Below, in pieces: positions 24,750-34,948 of a DNA stretch of 44,221 nt. Each line of letters begins with the position of its first letter. The stretch's first letter is position 1. The stretch is from Tessaracoccus bendigoensis DSM 12906. GTDB taxonomy: Bacteria > Actinomycetota > Actinomycetes > Propionibacteriales > Propionibacteriaceae. The position numbers and the translations under genes are program-made. A model generated the notes under the pieces. The model did no database searches and was not told where the DNA came from. It saw only the letters and a list, made by a program, of their open reading frames with translations. The stretch spans positions 1 through 44,221 of the forward strand of contig NZ_FQZG01000029.1 in NCBI RefSeq assembly GCF_900141915.1, read 5' to 3'.

Positions 24750-25789
24750 ACGCGTCGCTGTTCGACGATGCCAGGCTGGAGGAGCCCAGCCTGGAGACCC
24801 ACGAAGGGCTCCGCTGGCTGGCGCTCGCCGGGTCTCGCATCAGACGCGCCGCCCAGACCCGTCCGAAGGGGGAACTGAACGGCATCGACCGTCCCCGCGG
24901 CATCCTGGTGATCGGCTCTGAGGCCCGGTTCGTCCGCGCGGTGCTGGAACCCTCCTGCCCGGTTCCGTTCATGGCCTGGCCCGGCCCCGGCCTGCCAGCC
25001 TGGGTCGGCCCGCTCGACCTCACCGTGGTCATCGGCGGCCACGACTCACCGCTCTGGGTGCTGAAGTGTGCCGCGGAGGCGGCAAGGCGCGGTGCCGCGC
25101 TGATCGTCGCGGCCCCGGAGGGCTCCGAGCTGGCAAGGGCCGGTGCCTCAACCGCAACCACCCTGATCCCCACCTTTGAAGACGACCCGATGGCCGCGGC
25201 CGTGGCCGTCCTCGCACGCCTGGGTGAGATGGGCCTCGGGCCCGGTGTGCATCCAGAGCACATCGCCGACGCGGCCGACCTGGTGGCCGAGTCTTGTGCC
25301 CCCCGCCGGGACCTCTCGAACAACCCGGGCAAGGAACTTGCGCTGGAACTTGCCGACGGGCTCCCGCTCATCTGGGGCGGCACCGTCCTCGCAGGGCGGG
25401 CCTCCCGCCGGATCGCCGAATCGCTGCGCCGCGCCTGCGGCCGCCCGGCACTGGCGGCCGACGCCGCAGAGCTGGAGACGCTGCTGGCTGCCGTCCCGCG
25501 TCGCGACCCGTTCGCGGACCCGTTCGACGAGACCGAGGAGGCCCGCCCCGTAATCGTGCTGCTCGACGCCGACCGGTTGGATGAGCCGCTCCGCGGCACC
25601 GCATCAGGGCTCCTCGCCCGCGCCGAGGCCGTCGGGGTGCGGGTCGCCCGGATCTCGTCGGGCGACTCCGAACTGCAGGCCACCGACGTCGAACGCTACG
25701 TCAGGCTCCTTCAGATGGGCCGCTACGGGGCGGCCTACCTGGGGATCGGTCTCGATGAGCCGTTCAGCATGCTCGGGCTGGCAGACTGA
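24746..25789 (+). CDS. SIS-domain sugar-phosphate isomerase-like protein
   Basis: The 347-aa protein resembles the bifunctional phosphoglucose/phosphomannose isomerase group (TobH/Rv3256c type). It has a first SIS-like half ([40 protein letters not shown]) and a second half with [20 protein letters not shown] and a C-terminal PGI/PMI region ([20 protein letters not shown]). Several canonical SIS Ser/Thr phosphate ligands are not obvious, so catalysis is uncertain. Placement after manB and Trm112 favours a mannose-6-phosphate role. The start is GTG 24746, overlapping the previous stop. Confidence 0.82.
   Translation: MNASLFDDARLEEPSLETHEGLRWLALAGSRIRRAAQTRPKGELNGIDRPRGILVIGSEARFVRAVLEPSCPVPFMAWPGPGLPAWVGPLDLTVVIGGHDSPLWVLKCAAEAARRGAALIVAAPEGSELARAGASTATTLIPTFEDDPMAAAVAVLARLGEMGLGPGVHPEHIADAADLVAESCAPRRDLSNNPGKELALELADGLPLIWGGTVLAGRASRRIAESLRRACGRPALAADAAELETLLAAVPRRDPFADPFDETEEARPVIVLLDADRLDEPLRGTASGLLARAEAVGVRVARISSGDSELQATDVERYVRLLQMGRYGAAYLGIGLDEPFSMLGLAD
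25782..25787 (+). promoter_or_regulatory. -10 box CAGACT of aroQ
   Basis: CAGACT ends 6 nt before ATG 25794 and overlaps the stop region of the SIS gene. Its first base deviates from TANNNT. Confidence 0.4.
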
Positions 25790-25793
25790 CCCC

Positions 25794-26222
25794 ATGCGAG
25801 TCTTCGTTCTCAACGGCCCAAACCTCGGGCGCCTCGGAACCCGCCAACCCGAGGTCTACGGTGGCACCACCTACGCCGACCTGGCTGAGCACCTGGTGGA
25901 GACCGGCAGGGGGATGGGGCTCGAAGTCGAGGTGCGCCAGAGCGACAGCGAGGCGGAGATGATCGGCTGGCTGCACGAGGCCGCCGACGCCGACGCGCCG
26001 GTCGTCCTCAACGCGGGTGCCTGGACGCACTACTCCTACGCGCTCGCCGACGCTGCGGCGCTGGTGCCGCGCTACGTCGAGGTCCACATCTCGAACGTGC
26101 ACGCCCGCGAGGAGTTCCGCCACCACAGCGTCTTGTCTGCGAAGGCCGACGGCATCATCGTCGGCTGCGGTGTGGGCGGCTACGACCTCGCCCTGGCACA
26201 CCTGGCCGCGACCGCTCGATAG
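25794..26222 (+). CDS. aroQ: Type II 3-dehydroquinate dehydratase
   Basis: The 142-aa enzyme dehydrates 3-dehydroquinate in the shikimate pathway. It has the type II signature [20 protein letters not shown] (catalytic Arg17 and Tyr22), [15 protein letters not shown] and [20 protein letters not shown] with the substrate His. The first loop has GRLG in place of the usual NLLG. It forms dodecamers in known cases. It may follow the SIS gene on the same transcript (4-bp gap) or use its own weak promoter. Confidence 0.94.
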   Translation: MRVFVLNGPNLGRLGTRQPEVYGGTTYADLAEHLVETGRGMGLEVEVRQSDSEAEMIGWLHEAADADAPVVLNAGAWTHYSYALADAAALVPRYVEVHISNVHAREEFRHHSVLSAKADGIIVGCGVGGYDLALAHLAATAR

Positions 26223-26244
26223 TGTTCGGGCGTCCCGCCACGGG

Positions 26245-26250
26245 TAGAGT
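26245..26250 (+). promoter_or_regulatory. -10 box TAGAGT of ahcY
   Basis: TAGAGT ends 7 nt before GTG 26258. This leaves no 5' leader and hence no room for an S-adenosylhomocysteine riboswitch. Confidence 0.55.
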
Positions 26251-26257
26251 GACGGGC

Positions 26258-27642
<1,385 letters not shown>

Positions 27643-27655
<13 letters not shown>

Positions 27656-27715
27656 CCATCACTTGCCAGGCCTCAGCGGCTACCGACTGTCACTTGCCGG
27701 GGTTGAGCGACTCCC
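27643..27715. repeat. Degenerate 37-bp tandem duplication across the ahcY/DUF3039 gene ends
   Basis: CTACCG-ACTG-TCACTTGCC-GG-AGCG-CT occurs at 27643-27679 and again at 27680-27715, with about 6 bp of gaps and several substitutions. The first copy contains the ahcY stop; the second contains the DUF3039 stop. Confidence 0.6.
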
Positions 27716-27932
27716 AGATCTCCTTGCAATCAGGGCAGACGGGGAAGCGGTCGGGGTTCTTCGTCGGGACCCAGACCTTGCCGCAGAGCGCCACCACCGG
27801 GGTGCCGTTGACCATGGCGGCCATGAGCTTGTCCTTGGGCACGTAGTGCGAGAATCGGTCCTGGTCGCCGTCCTCGAACAGTTCGGTGCGCTCATCGACT
27901 ACGGTCTGGGAGCCTGGGGCCATTTCTGTCAT
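27690..27932 (-). CDS. DUF3039 family small protein
   Basis: The 80-aa protein matches DUF3039: ERTELFEDGDQDRFSHYVPK, GTPVVALCGKVWVPTKNPDR and PVCPDCKEIWESL. H29, C50, C66 and C69 could bind zinc. It is an actinobacterial family of unknown function. ATG 27932 lies 6 nt after TAGAAT on the minus strand. It is convergent with ahcY and divergent from the MFS gene. Confidence 0.88.
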   Translation of the reverse strand: MTEMAPGSQTVVDERTELFEDGDQDRFSHYVPKDKLMAAMVNGTPVVALCGKVWVPTKNPDRFPVCPDCKEIWESLNPGK

Positions 27933-27938
27933 GGGCCG

Positions 27939-27944
27939 ATTCTA
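27939..27944 (-). promoter_or_regulatory. -10 box TAGAAT of the DUF3039 gene
   Basis: TAGAAT on the minus strand ends 6 nt before ATG 27932, one of the better matches to TANNNT in the window. Confidence 0.55.
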
Positions 27945-27993
27945 CGACGCTGCCGTGGCAGAGACGACGACCAGATTTCTTGAGAGGAGGGGC

Positions 27994-29346
27994 ATGGAGG
28001 TATCGAACGGACGCCGGGTGCTGATCGGCGGAATCATGTTGGCCGTATTCACGGTCGCGTTCCAGTCGATCGGTCTGGCGACCGCCCTTCCCACGCTGAT
28101 GGCCTCGTTCGACGCCACACATCTGTACCCGTGGGCCTTCACCACGATGATCTCCGGCATGTTGCTGGCAACGGTGGTGGCGGGTCGGATCGCGGATCTG
28201 CGTGGCCCGGCGGTACCGATGCTCATCGGGTTCGGACTGTTCGGGGCCGGCCTGTTGCTCGGCTGGGTCGCTCCAACGGTTTGGGTGGTGCTGCTGGCCA
28301 GGCTGGTGCAGGGGCTCGGCGCGGGGGCGCTGAACCTGTCGCTGTCTGTGGTCGTGGCCCACGGCTTCTCCATCACGCAGCGGCCGCGCGTGATGGCGTT
28401 GGTTTCGTTCTGCTGGTTGTTACCGGCGTTCATCGGCCCGCCGTTTGCGGCTTGGCTGACGCAGTTCTCTTGGCGGCTGGTGTTCGCCGCGATGCTGCCG
28501 TTGGTGCTGGTCGCGTTCGTGATCACACTGCCGGGGCTGCGGCAGGTGCAGAAGGTGTTCGTGCCGGGGGAAGACGATGTCGACCCGGTGGTGGTGTGGC
28601 CGACGCTGGCCGTGACGGTCTCGCCGTCGCTGATCCTTCTTGCCGGGCAGAGCCTGGGCCTGGTCAGCGTCGGCTCGGGCGTATTGGGTGTGCTGGTGCT
28701 GGCCTGGGGGCTGCCGCGGATCCTCGCGCCCGCCACGCGGGGGTTCGGGCCGGGCCTGCCAAGCGTCGTTTTGTCGAGGGCGGCCCAGGCGGGCGCCTTC
28801 TTCGCGGCGGAGACCCTGGTGTTGGTGACTCTCCAGGACCTGCGCGGCTACACCCCGTTCGAGGTCGGCCTGGCATTGACCGTCGGCAGCGTGGGCTGGA
28901 CGACGGGCTCCTGGTTGCAGGCGCAGAAGTGGGTGCGGCTGAGTAGGAGCGGTTTCATCACGCTGGGTGCCACCTGTTCCGCGGTGGGGATCGCAGCGCT
29001 GACGGCGTTCGCCTGGTTCCTGCAGCTTCCGCTGGCATTCGGGTTGATCGCCTGGATCGTCGCGGGTTTCGGGATGGGGCTGACGATGCCCAGTTCGGCC
29101 GTCGCCGTGATGGGGCTGTCTTCGCGGTTCGAGCAGGGACGCAACCAGTCGTCCATGCAGGTGGCGGAGTCGGTGGGCAACTCTGTGGTCACCGCCGTCG
29201 CTGGCGGGATCTACACCGCGTTGCTTGCGGCCCAGCCTGCGAAGCTCAGCTACACCGCGGCACTGGGGGTCGCCTTGGTGATTGGGCTGGCCGCCGTCGC
29301 GCTTTCCAGGAGGGTCGGCCTGATCCCCAATGAGCTGCGGGCCTGA
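27994..29346 (+). CDS. MFS drug/proton antiporter-type transporter
   Basis: The 450-aa protein has about 12 to 14 membrane helices. The start is GGIMLAVFTVAFQSIGLATA with a P-L-M-A-S-F turn. The loop 2-3 motif is GRIADLRGPAVPMLIGFGLF (the D-x-x-G motif of MFS carriers) and VQGLGAGALNLSLSVVVAHG marks helix 4/5. The C-terminal half includes GFGMGLTMPSSAVAVMGLSS and RNQSSMQVAESVGNSVVTAV. The layout is that of the DHA2-like multidrug family; the substrate is unknown. ATG 27994 has a near-perfect GAGAGGAGG 3 nt upstream, better than an upstream ATG at 27931. Confidence 0.85.
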   Translation: MEVSNGRRVLIGGIMLAVFTVAFQSIGLATALPTLMASFDATHLYPWAFTTMISGMLLATVVAGRIADLRGPAVPMLIGFGLFGAGLLLGWVAPTVWVVLLARLVQGLGAGALNLSLSVVVAHGFSITQRPRVMALVSFCWLLPAFIGPPFAAWLTQFSWRLVFAAMLPLVLVAFVITLPGLRQVQKVFVPGEDDVDPVVVWPTLAVTVSPSLILLAGQSLGLVSVGSGVLGVLVLAWGLPRILAPATRGFGPGLPSVVLSRAAQAGAFFAAETLVLVTLQDLRGYTPFEVGLALTVGSVGWTTGSWLQAQKWVRLSRSGFITLGATCSAVGIAALTAFAWFLQLPLAFGLIAWIVAGFGMGLTMPSSAVAVMGLSSRFEQGRNQSSMQVAESVGNSVVTAVAGGIYTALLAAQPAKLSYTAALGVALVIGLAAVALSRRVGLIPNELRA

Positions 29347-29371
29347 CCCGGGTCTGCTTGGCCGCGACCGG

Positions 29372-30484
29372 TTAACTGGTCAGGACGAAGACGGTAAGGA
29401 AGATCGTCAGGGCGAGCAGCACGACGGCAGAGACAGTCACCAGAAGATAGAACCTGAGCGAGTGTGACTCCTGGGCCTTCTTCGGGGTGTATCGGCCTCT
29501 ACCGATGTAGTTGTCGAGCATCGAAACCGGGGTCTCGCTGCGCGGTGTGAGGCTCGAACCCTGGCGTCCACCGCTGATCAGGGCGCCCATCGGGGGCGGT
29601 GCCGAAGGCATGACGCCGATCGAAGTGGCGGTTGCCGACACCGAGATCGGCCGCGGACGATAGGCCTCGCCGCCGGGCATGGTGTCGGCGAGACGGTCGA
29701 GCACGTCGGCGAACTGCGCCGCGGTCTGGGGACGCCGGTTTGGGTCGGGTGACAGTGCGGAGGCCAGCACCTGATCCAGCAGGTCGGGGGCGCCGATCTG
29801 CGGCGCGATCGCGACCGGACCGATCGCGTGGTTGCGGCTCAGTAGTTCGGCGAGGGTCTTGACCGGGAACGGCGGGCGCCCCGTCAGCAGCGCGAACGTG
29901 ACGCACGCGAGGGAGTAGATGTCGGAGCGCTGGTCCAACTGCGAGGAGTTGGCCTGTTCGAGGGCCATGTAGGCCGGGGTGCCTGCCGTCATGGTGTCGC
30001 GGTACCCGTCGAGCAGCGACTTCGCGACCCCCAGGTCGGCCAGCATGACCCGCACGCCCTGCGGGGTGTTGGTGAGGAGGATGTTGCCGGGGGTGACGTC
30101 GCGGTGCATCAACTGGTTGCGGTGCAGGACCTCCAGCGCGCGGGCGGCCTCGGCGACCAGGCGTAGCGCGAGCCCCGGCGCCACCAACTGCTTGCGAAGC
30201 TGTTCGAGTGATCCGCCGTTGGCGAGGTCCATCACGAAGTAGGGTTGGCCGCGGTCGGTGGTGCCGATGTCGTAGACCCGCACGATCCGCTCGTCCGAGA
30301 TCCGGCGCAGCAGCCTGGCTTCGGCGAGGAACCTGGCGCGGACGTCGTCGTTTGCGGCCCAGTTGTCGGCGAGCACCTTGACGGCGACGGGGACGTCGAG
30401 CGTGTCGTCCTGGCCGCGGTAGACCGTCGCGAAGGAACCGGACCCGATTCGTCCGGTGATCCTGTAGCGACCGATCATCTCCAT
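29372..30484 (-). CDS. Hanks-type serine/threonine protein kinase with one C-terminal membrane helix
   Basis: The 370-aa protein has a complete N-terminal kinase domain (residues 5-270): the Gly loop GRIGSGSFATVY, catalytic Lys36, alpha-C Glu55, HRDVTPGN (Asp129, Asn134; Thr in place of the usual Lys of HRDLKPxN), DLG at 150-152 and the P+1 loop TAGTPAYMALEQAN. A Pro/Ser-rich juxtamembrane linker with possible autophosphorylation sites and a transmembrane helix (about 345-367) follow, with only three residues outside. There are no PASTA repeats, so it does not sense muropeptides the way PknB does. ATG 30484 begins just before the domain. It diverges from the RDD gene. Confidence 0.9.
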   Translation of the reverse strand: MEMIGRYRITGRIGSGSFATVYRGQDDTLDVPVAVKVLADNWAANDDVRARFLAEARLLRRISDERIVRVYDIGTTDRGQPYFVMDLANGGSLEQLRKQLVAPGLALRLVAEAARALEVLHRNQLMHRDVTPGNILLTNTPQGVRVMLADLGVAKSLLDGYRDTMTAGTPAYMALEQANSSQLDQRSDIYSLACVTFALLTGRPPFPVKTLAELLSRNHAIGPVAIAPQIGAPDLLDQVLASALSPDPNRRPQTAAQFADVLDRLADTMPGGEAYRPRPISVSATATSIGVMPSAPPPMGALISGGRQGSSLTPRSETPVSMLDNYIGRGRYTPKKAQESHSLRFYLLVTVSAVVLLALTIFLTVFVLTS

Positions 30485-30551
30485 CAGGGGCAATTCTCGC
30501 GCATCGGGGCCCGATCCTGGAATCCGTGCACACTCTGGCATGCTTGAAGCC

Positions 30552-31244
30552 ATGACGAATGCACCCCAACAGCCTCCGGCTGGGTGGTATCCCGACCCTG
30601 CGGGATCCGGCGACGAACGCTACTGGGACGGTGTCGCGTGGTCGCAGTCCACCAGGGACAAGCCCGTCCCCGACCTCGCGGTGATTCCTCCCCCGGCGCC
30701 GGTTCCGGCATACGCCTCGCAGCCGGCCTCCGCCGGGTCCGTCCCTGCGTCCTTCGGTTGGCGGCTGCTCGGCTTCTTCATCGACTTCATCATCATCTAC
30801 TTCCTCGGGTCGTTCGCGCTCAACTTCAGCGGCGTGGGCACAAGCCTCGACGGTGAGCTCACCAGGTGGCTGCGTGAGCTCTCCATCTGGGCCGAAGGGA
30901 CCCTCGCCGACCCGCTCCCCATGCCGTCGGCCGGGTTCTGGACGGCGCTTCTCCTGAGTTCCCTCCTCAACATCGCCGTGTACGCGGTGTACCGCACCAT
31001 CCTGCTCGGCACGCTCAGCGCCACCGTCGGGCAACTCGCAGCAGGGTTGCGCACCGTCAAGGTGGGAGACGACGCGTCAACCATGCTAGGGTGGGGCGCA
31101 GCGACCATTCGCGGCGTCGTCGGCGCGATCCTCTATCAGCAGATGCTGATCGGCTTCGTCAACGGCATCTTCGCGGCGTTCACAAGGAACAGGCAGACCC
31201 TGTCCGACATGATCTCCAAGACCCAAGTTATCAAGATCCGCTAA
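30552..31244 (+). CDS. DUF2510-RDD membrane protein
   Basis: The 230-aa protein starts with the DUF2510 motif PAGWYPDPAGSGDERYWDGV, a short cytoplasmic repeat found at the head of many actinobacterial membrane proteins. A Pro/Ala linker precedes an RDD domain of about four helices: FGWRLLGFFIDFIIIYFLGS, with the R-x6-D pattern in helix 1, and later GQLAAGLRTVKVG. The role is unknown (small-molecule transport is suspected for RDD proteins). ATG 30552 is chosen at the conserved N-terminus; ATG 30540 would add four residues. It lies next to the kinase, which could phosphorylate it (inference). Confidence 0.85.
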   Translation: MTNAPQQPPAGWYPDPAGSGDERYWDGVAWSQSTRDKPVPDLAVIPPPAPVPAYASQPASAGSVPASFGWRLLGFFIDFIIIYFLGSFALNFSGVGTSLDGELTRWLRELSIWAEGTLADPLPMPSAGFWTALLLSSLLNIAVYAVYRTILLGTLSATVGQLAAGLRTVKVGDDASTMLGWGAATIRGVVGAILYQQMLIGFVNGIFAAFTRNRQTLSDMISKTQVIKIR

Positions 31245-31255
31245 GGCAAATCCCC

Positions 31256-33409
31256 GTGACTGATGTGTTTCCCGGCCTAGCCCAATTGGCCGACCGGTTC
31301 GGCATCGCCCAGGAGTTCTGGGACTGGAAGGGTCGACACGTCTCGATCCCCGCCGCCACCATCATCGACGTGCTGAGGGCTTTCGACGTCGAAGCCTCCA
31401 CCCCGGAACTCGCCGACCTCGCGCTGGGCGAGCTAGACGACCGACGGTGGCGTCGGACCCTTCCCGCGTGCACCGTCGTGGAGGAGGGCAGCGGGGTACA
31501 CATCGACGTGCATGTGCCGGCAGGCACACCGCTGCGGGTAGATGTGCTGCTCGAATCCGGTGAGACGCGGCCCGCGTGGCAGACGGAGAACCACGCGCCG
31601 GACCGCCGGGTCGACGGGCGGATGGTCGGTGAGGCGACCTTCTGGCTCGGGGCGGACCTCCCGACCGGCTACCACCTCATCCGGGCGACCACCACCAAGG
31701 GCACGCAGCAAGGGTCGTTGATCGTCACACCGTCATTCGTCGGATTCCCTCCCGCGATGCGGGACCAGCGGGTCTGGGGCTTCGGAACCCAGCTCTACTC
31801 GGTCACCTCGCGCGAGTCGTGGGGGATCGGCGACCTCGGCGACCTGTCGGATCTGATCATCTGGTCAGGCACCCGCCAGTTCGCCGGCTACGTGCTGATC
31901 AATCCGCTGCACGCCGCCGAGCCGGTTCCCCCGCTGGAACCGTCGCCGTACCTTCCGGCGTCCAGGCGCTTCGTCAACCCCCTCTACATCCGACCCGAGG
32001 CAATCGCGGAGTTCGCCTCACTGCGGAAGGCGGAGCGGCGGGAGATCCGCGGGCTGCGGAAGCGGGCGCGCTCCGTCGCAGAGGCCAGCGGGATCATCGA
32101 CCGGAACTCGATCTGGCCCCTCAAGCTGGAGGCGCTGCGGATCGTCTTCCGCACAGGGATGCGCGAAGCGCGGCGCATCGCTTACGACGATTTCCGACGC
32201 AGGGAGGGGGCAGGGCTGCGGAACTTCGCGGTGTGGTGCGTGCTCTGCCAGGAACACGGACGGCACTGGGACGAGTGGCCGGCCGAGCTCCGACGTCCGA
32301 GCTCACCCGAGGTGGCCCGCTTCGCGGACGACCACGCCGAGGATGTGGACTTCTTCGAATGGCTGCAGTGGATCGCGCAGTCCCAGGTTGCGGAAGCGCA
32401 GGCGACCTCCTCGCAGGTCGGGATGCCCGTCGGAATCGTCTCGGACCTCGCGGTCGGGGTACACAAGTTCGGCGCCGAGACCTGGATGATGCCGGACGTG
32501 TTCGCGCACGGGATGAGCGTGGGTGCGCCGCCCGACCAGTACAACCAGGCCGGGCAGGACTGGGTGCAACCGCCGTGGCGGCCCGACAAGCTTGAGGAAC
32601 TGGCGTATGCGCCCTTCCGCGCGATGGTCTCGGCCGCCCTGCGCGGCGTCGGAGGCGTGCGCGTCGACCACATCATCGGGCTGTTCCGGCTCTGGTGGGT
32701 GCCTGAGGGTGGTGGCCCGACGGTCGGCACCTACGTGCGCAACAACCACGAGGCGATGGTCGGCATCCTGGCGTTGGAGGCGCAGCGGGCAGAGGCGTTG
32801 ATCGTGGGGGAGGACCTGGGCACCGTCGAGCCCTGGGTGCGTGACTACCTCGCCAGGCGGGGGATCCTCGGTACCTCGGTGCTCTGGTTCGAGTCGGACG
32901 AACATGGCCAGCCGTTGGCCGCCGACCGGTGGCGCGAATACTGCATGGCGTCGGTGACGACGCACGACCTGCCACCCACCCTCGGCTATCTCGCCGGTGA
33001 CCACGTCCGACTCCGGGAGAGCCTGGGGCTGCTGACCGAGCCACTCGAGGCCGAACTTGAGCATGCCAGGCGCGAACAGGCCGAATGGCTCGGCACGCTC
33101 GTCGACTATGGGCTGCTGGATGAGGCGAAAACCGACGACCAGGTCGAGGTGCTGCTGGCGCTGCACCGCTACCTCCTGCGCACGCCGTCGAAGGTGCTGC
33201 TCGCGAACCTGACGGACGCGGTGGGGGAGCGACGCGCCCAGAACCAGCCTGGCACGATCGACGAATACCCGAACTGGAGGGTGCCCCTCGGAGACGGGGA
33301 CGGCGAGCGCATCCAGTTGGAGGACGTGTTCCGCGCGGACCTGCCCAGACGGCTCGCCGCGGTGATGAACGGGTTCGACGAACAGCCCGAATCCCGCTGG
33401 GAGGGCTGA
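31256..33409 (+). CDS. malQ: 4-alpha-glucanotransferase (amylomaltase)
   Basis: The 717-aa GH77 enzyme moves glucan segments between maltodextrins. Actinobacterial MalQ has an N-terminal extension of about 150 residues, seen here (LADRFGIAQEFWDWKGRHVS ... TFWLGADLPTGYHLIRA). The catalytic domain follows: RVWGFGTQLYSVTSRESWGI, INPLHAAEPVPPLEPSPYLP, GIVSDLAVGVHKFGAETWMM (nucleophile Asp), VRVDHIIGLFRLWWVPEG, LIVGEDLGTVEPWVRDYL (acid/base Glu) and SVTTHDLPPTLGYL. The start is GTG 31256, 11 bp after the RDD stop, with only a weak AAGG upstream. Confidence 0.95.
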   Translation: MTDVFPGLAQLADRFGIAQEFWDWKGRHVSIPAATIIDVLRAFDVEASTPELADLALGELDDRRWRRTLPACTVVEEGSGVHIDVHVPAGTPLRVDVLLESGETRPAWQTENHAPDRRVDGRMVGEATFWLGADLPTGYHLIRATTTKGTQQGSLIVTPSFVGFPPAMRDQRVWGFGTQLYSVTSRESWGIGDLGDLSDLIIWSGTRQFAGYVLINPLHAAEPVPPLEPSPYLPASRRFVNPLYIRPEAIAEFASLRKAERREIRGLRKRARSVAEASGIIDRNSIWPLKLEALRIVFRTGMREARRIAYDDFRRREGAGLRNFAVWCVLCQEHGRHWDEWPAELRRPSSPEVARFADDHAEDVDFFEWLQWIAQSQVAEAQATSSQVGMPVGIVSDLAVGVHKFGAETWMMPDVFAHGMSVGAPPDQYNQAGQDWVQPPWRPDKLEELAYAPFRAMVSAALRGVGGVRVDHIIGLFRLWWVPEGGGPTVGTYVRNNHEAMVGILALEAQRAEALIVGEDLGTVEPWVRDYLARRGILGTSVLWFESDEHGQPLAADRWREYCMASVTTHDLPPTLGYLAGDHVRLRESLGLLTEPLEAELEHARREQAEWLGTLVDYGLLDEAKTDDQVEVLLALHRYLLRTPSKVLLANLTDAVGERRAQNQPGTIDEYPNWRVPLGDGDGERIQLEDVFRADLPRRLAAVMNGFDEQPESRWEG

Positions 33410-33411
33410 GG

Positions 33412-33912
33412 ATGCGGCCGGAACGGCTCTACTCCGACGAGATCGCGCCTCTTCTTGCCGCAGGTGAGCAGCTTGCCTGCGCCGTCACGGTCAGCTACTT
33501 CGCGGGCGAGGAACGGAGCGCCCCCGTCACCGGCGTCACGTTCGACCCTCTCAACGGACTGGACGTGGGCGCATGGAACGCCGCCGCCGAGCGCATGGTG
33601 GGCGGGGTGAGCCTGATCGGGGCGCCCGGGAGCATGGGTCACGCATTGCGTGACGCCTTCGGAGCGTTCAACGGCGGGGCGAACCACCTGCTCCTCACCG
33701 GTGGTCGACTGATGGCGGCCGAATTGACGTCCGAGAAGGGGCGTGTCGTCTGGCAGAGCGACCGGAGTGCGCTGGCGGGGGTGCGGCACCAGCCGAGGGC
33801 GCTGCAGCGGGGGCGCGTCGTGCTCGGTTTCTCTGACGGCTCGGTGCTGGCTCTGCTGGCGGGCATGTTCTTCGCCGGTGAGGCCCGTCGGCTGGTTGCC
33901 GCGGCTGGTTGA
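33412..33912 (+). CDS. Hypothetical protein
   Basis: I do not recognise this 166-aa protein. It is predicted cytoplasmic with no signal peptide or membrane helix. Visible stretches are LLAAGEQLACAVTVSYFAG, GANHLLLTGGRLMAAEL and VVLGFSDGSVLALLAGMFFA. The last part alternates strands and ends in a helix, as in PH-like folds, but that is weak. The ATG is 2 bp after the malQ stop, so it is probably co-transcribed. It converges with the next gene across 3 bp. Confidence 0.6.
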   Translation: MRPERLYSDEIAPLLAAGEQLACAVTVSYFAGEERSAPVTGVTFDPLNGLDVGAWNAAAERMVGGVSLIGAPGSMGHALRDAFGAFNGGANHLLLTGGRLMAAELTSEKGRVVWQSDRSALAGVRHQPRALQRGRVVLGFSDGSVLALLAGMFFAGEARRLVAAAG

Positions 33913-33915
33913 GGC

Positions 33916-34545
33916 TCAGCCGAGCCCGGCCAACGTCTCATCAAGGCTCGCCTCGACCTGGTCGAGCCCTGAGCTGATCGAACTGAGCCGGGCATCGAGT
34001 CGAGCGAGCGTGGCGTCAATCGCATCGTCAAGCGGCACCGCGTCATCTGAGCCGAGCTCGGCTGCCGCCAAGGCCCGGTTGGCGGCCTCGGCGACCGCCG
34101 AGACCAGCTCCGGTGAAACCCTGTAGAGGTAGATCGACACGAAACGTCTGCTCCGACCCGATACGTGCGCGACCACCTCGCCGTCGGCCGCGTTGCCCTG
34201 GAAGTCGCCGGCGAGCTCGGCTCCACTCATGGTGGGGATGGAGTCCGGTAGGCCGTCGCCGATGATGTCGGTGAGCTGTGGCTCGAGGGCGGGGTGGCCC
34301 CGCAGCACGTTGAGGATGGCCTCCTCCGCCCTGTCGAGCGCCTGGTTCAGGGCGGTGGTCAGCTGTGCCCCGACGATCACGGCTGCGGTGGCGCGTTCCA
34401 CGTCGACCATCACGCGCCTGACGGAGCCTGCTCCGTTGACGAGCACCTCGACCCCATCTCCGTAGCCGTGGTAGTCGCACTCCGATGCCTCGACCAGCGC
34501 CCGCAAAGCGGGGTCGGTGATAGCGGTCTGCGTGTAGTCGCCCAT
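33916..34545 (-). CDS. YbaB/EbfC-like protein beside type VII secretion genes
   Basis: The 209-aa protein begins TDPALRALVEASECDYHGYG, then has strands GVEVLVNGAGSVRRVMVDVE and a long helix (QLTTALNQALDRAEEAILNV). This is the arrangement of YbaB/EbfC-type proteins, which often accompany ESX genes in actinobacteria. The C-terminal half includes VSIYLYRVSPELVSAVAEAA and a coiled tail (SSISSGLDQVEASLDETLA). The function is unknown. ATG 34545 is placed by TTGAAT 6 nt upstream on the minus strand. It diverges from the EspC-like gene. Confidence 0.6.
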   Translation of the reverse strand: MGDYTQTAITDPALRALVEASECDYHGYGDGVEVLVNGAGSVRRVMVDVERATAAVIVGAQLTTALNQALDRAEEAILNVLRGHPALEPQLTDIIGDGLPDSIPTMSGAELAGDFQGNAADGEVVAHVSGRSRRFVSIYLYRVSPELVSAVAEAANRALAAAELGSDDAVPLDDAIDATLARLDARLSSISSGLDQVEASLDETLAGLG

Positions 34546-34551
34546 GGGTCG

Positions 34552-34557
34552 ATTCAA
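34552..34557 (-). promoter_or_regulatory. -10 box TTGAAT of the YbaB-like gene
   Basis: TTGAAT on the minus strand ends 6 nt before ATG 34545. On the other strand the EspC-like gene has a TAGGGT (34596-34601) followed by a short leader with AGGAGG. Confidence 0.45.
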
Positions 34558-34621
34558 GCACACAGGTGGCGCACTCGATTGGCCCCGTCTGCCGGTAGGG
34601 TCGGCGCTCAGGAGGTTCCCG

Positions 34622-34948
34622 ATGACAGATTTCACCGTCAACTACGCCGAACTGCGCGGCGCCGCCGACGACTTCGATGCCATGCACGGCACCGCGACCA
34701 CGCAGTTGACGAAACTGGACTCCGTCGGGTTGGGCCAACCCGACTTCGGGCGGATCCCCTGGCTGCAGACGAGAGTCTACGAGGCCTACGCCGGGCACAC
34801 AGCCGACTGTTCCGAGTCCCTGACGGAGCTGACGCAGGCCTTGGCCGCTGCCCGCGACGGGCTGCGGCAGTGCGCCGAGGCCTATGAGGGCTACGACAAC
34901 TCCGCGGCCGAGGCGCTGAGCGGCTTCTTCGAAGGGGTCTTCGGATGA
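34622..34948 (+). CDS. EspC-like type VII secretion substrate
   Basis: The 108-aa helical protein (TDFTVNYAELRGAADDFDAM ... LTELTQALAAARDGLRQCAE) matches the size and pattern of EspC/T7SS target proteins. It ends with a Y88-x3-D92 motif (YEGYD), the C-terminal secretion signal of ESX substrates, followed by an amphipathic tail (AEALSGFFEGVF). It lacks a WXG in the loop, as EspC-group proteins often do. AGGAGG lies 7 nt before ATG 34622. It overlaps the next gene by 4 bp, as expected for a heterodimeric substrate pair. Confidence 0.72.
   Translation: MTDFTVNYAELRGAADDFDAMHGTATTQLTKLDSVGLGQPDFGRIPWLQTRVYEAYAGHTADCSESLTELTQALAAARDGLRQCAEAYEGYDNSAAEALSGFFEGVFG

Noticed and set aside
26223-26257. 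S-adenosylhomocysteine riboswitch ahead of ahcY
   Set aside because: Only 35 bp separate aroQ from the ahcY start, and the -10 box lies 7 nt from the GTG, so there is no leader RNA.
29366-29381. Palindrome GACCGGTTAACTGGTC at the MFS/kinase gene ends
   Set aside because: It is a near-perfect 16-bp dyad but overlaps the kinase stop, lacks a loop and T-run, and is short enough to occur by chance. Noted only.
31819-32595. 258-aa frame inside malQ
   Set aside because: It is a +2 shadow, Arg/Gly-rich, without a start signal; malQ is intact in the overlapping frame.
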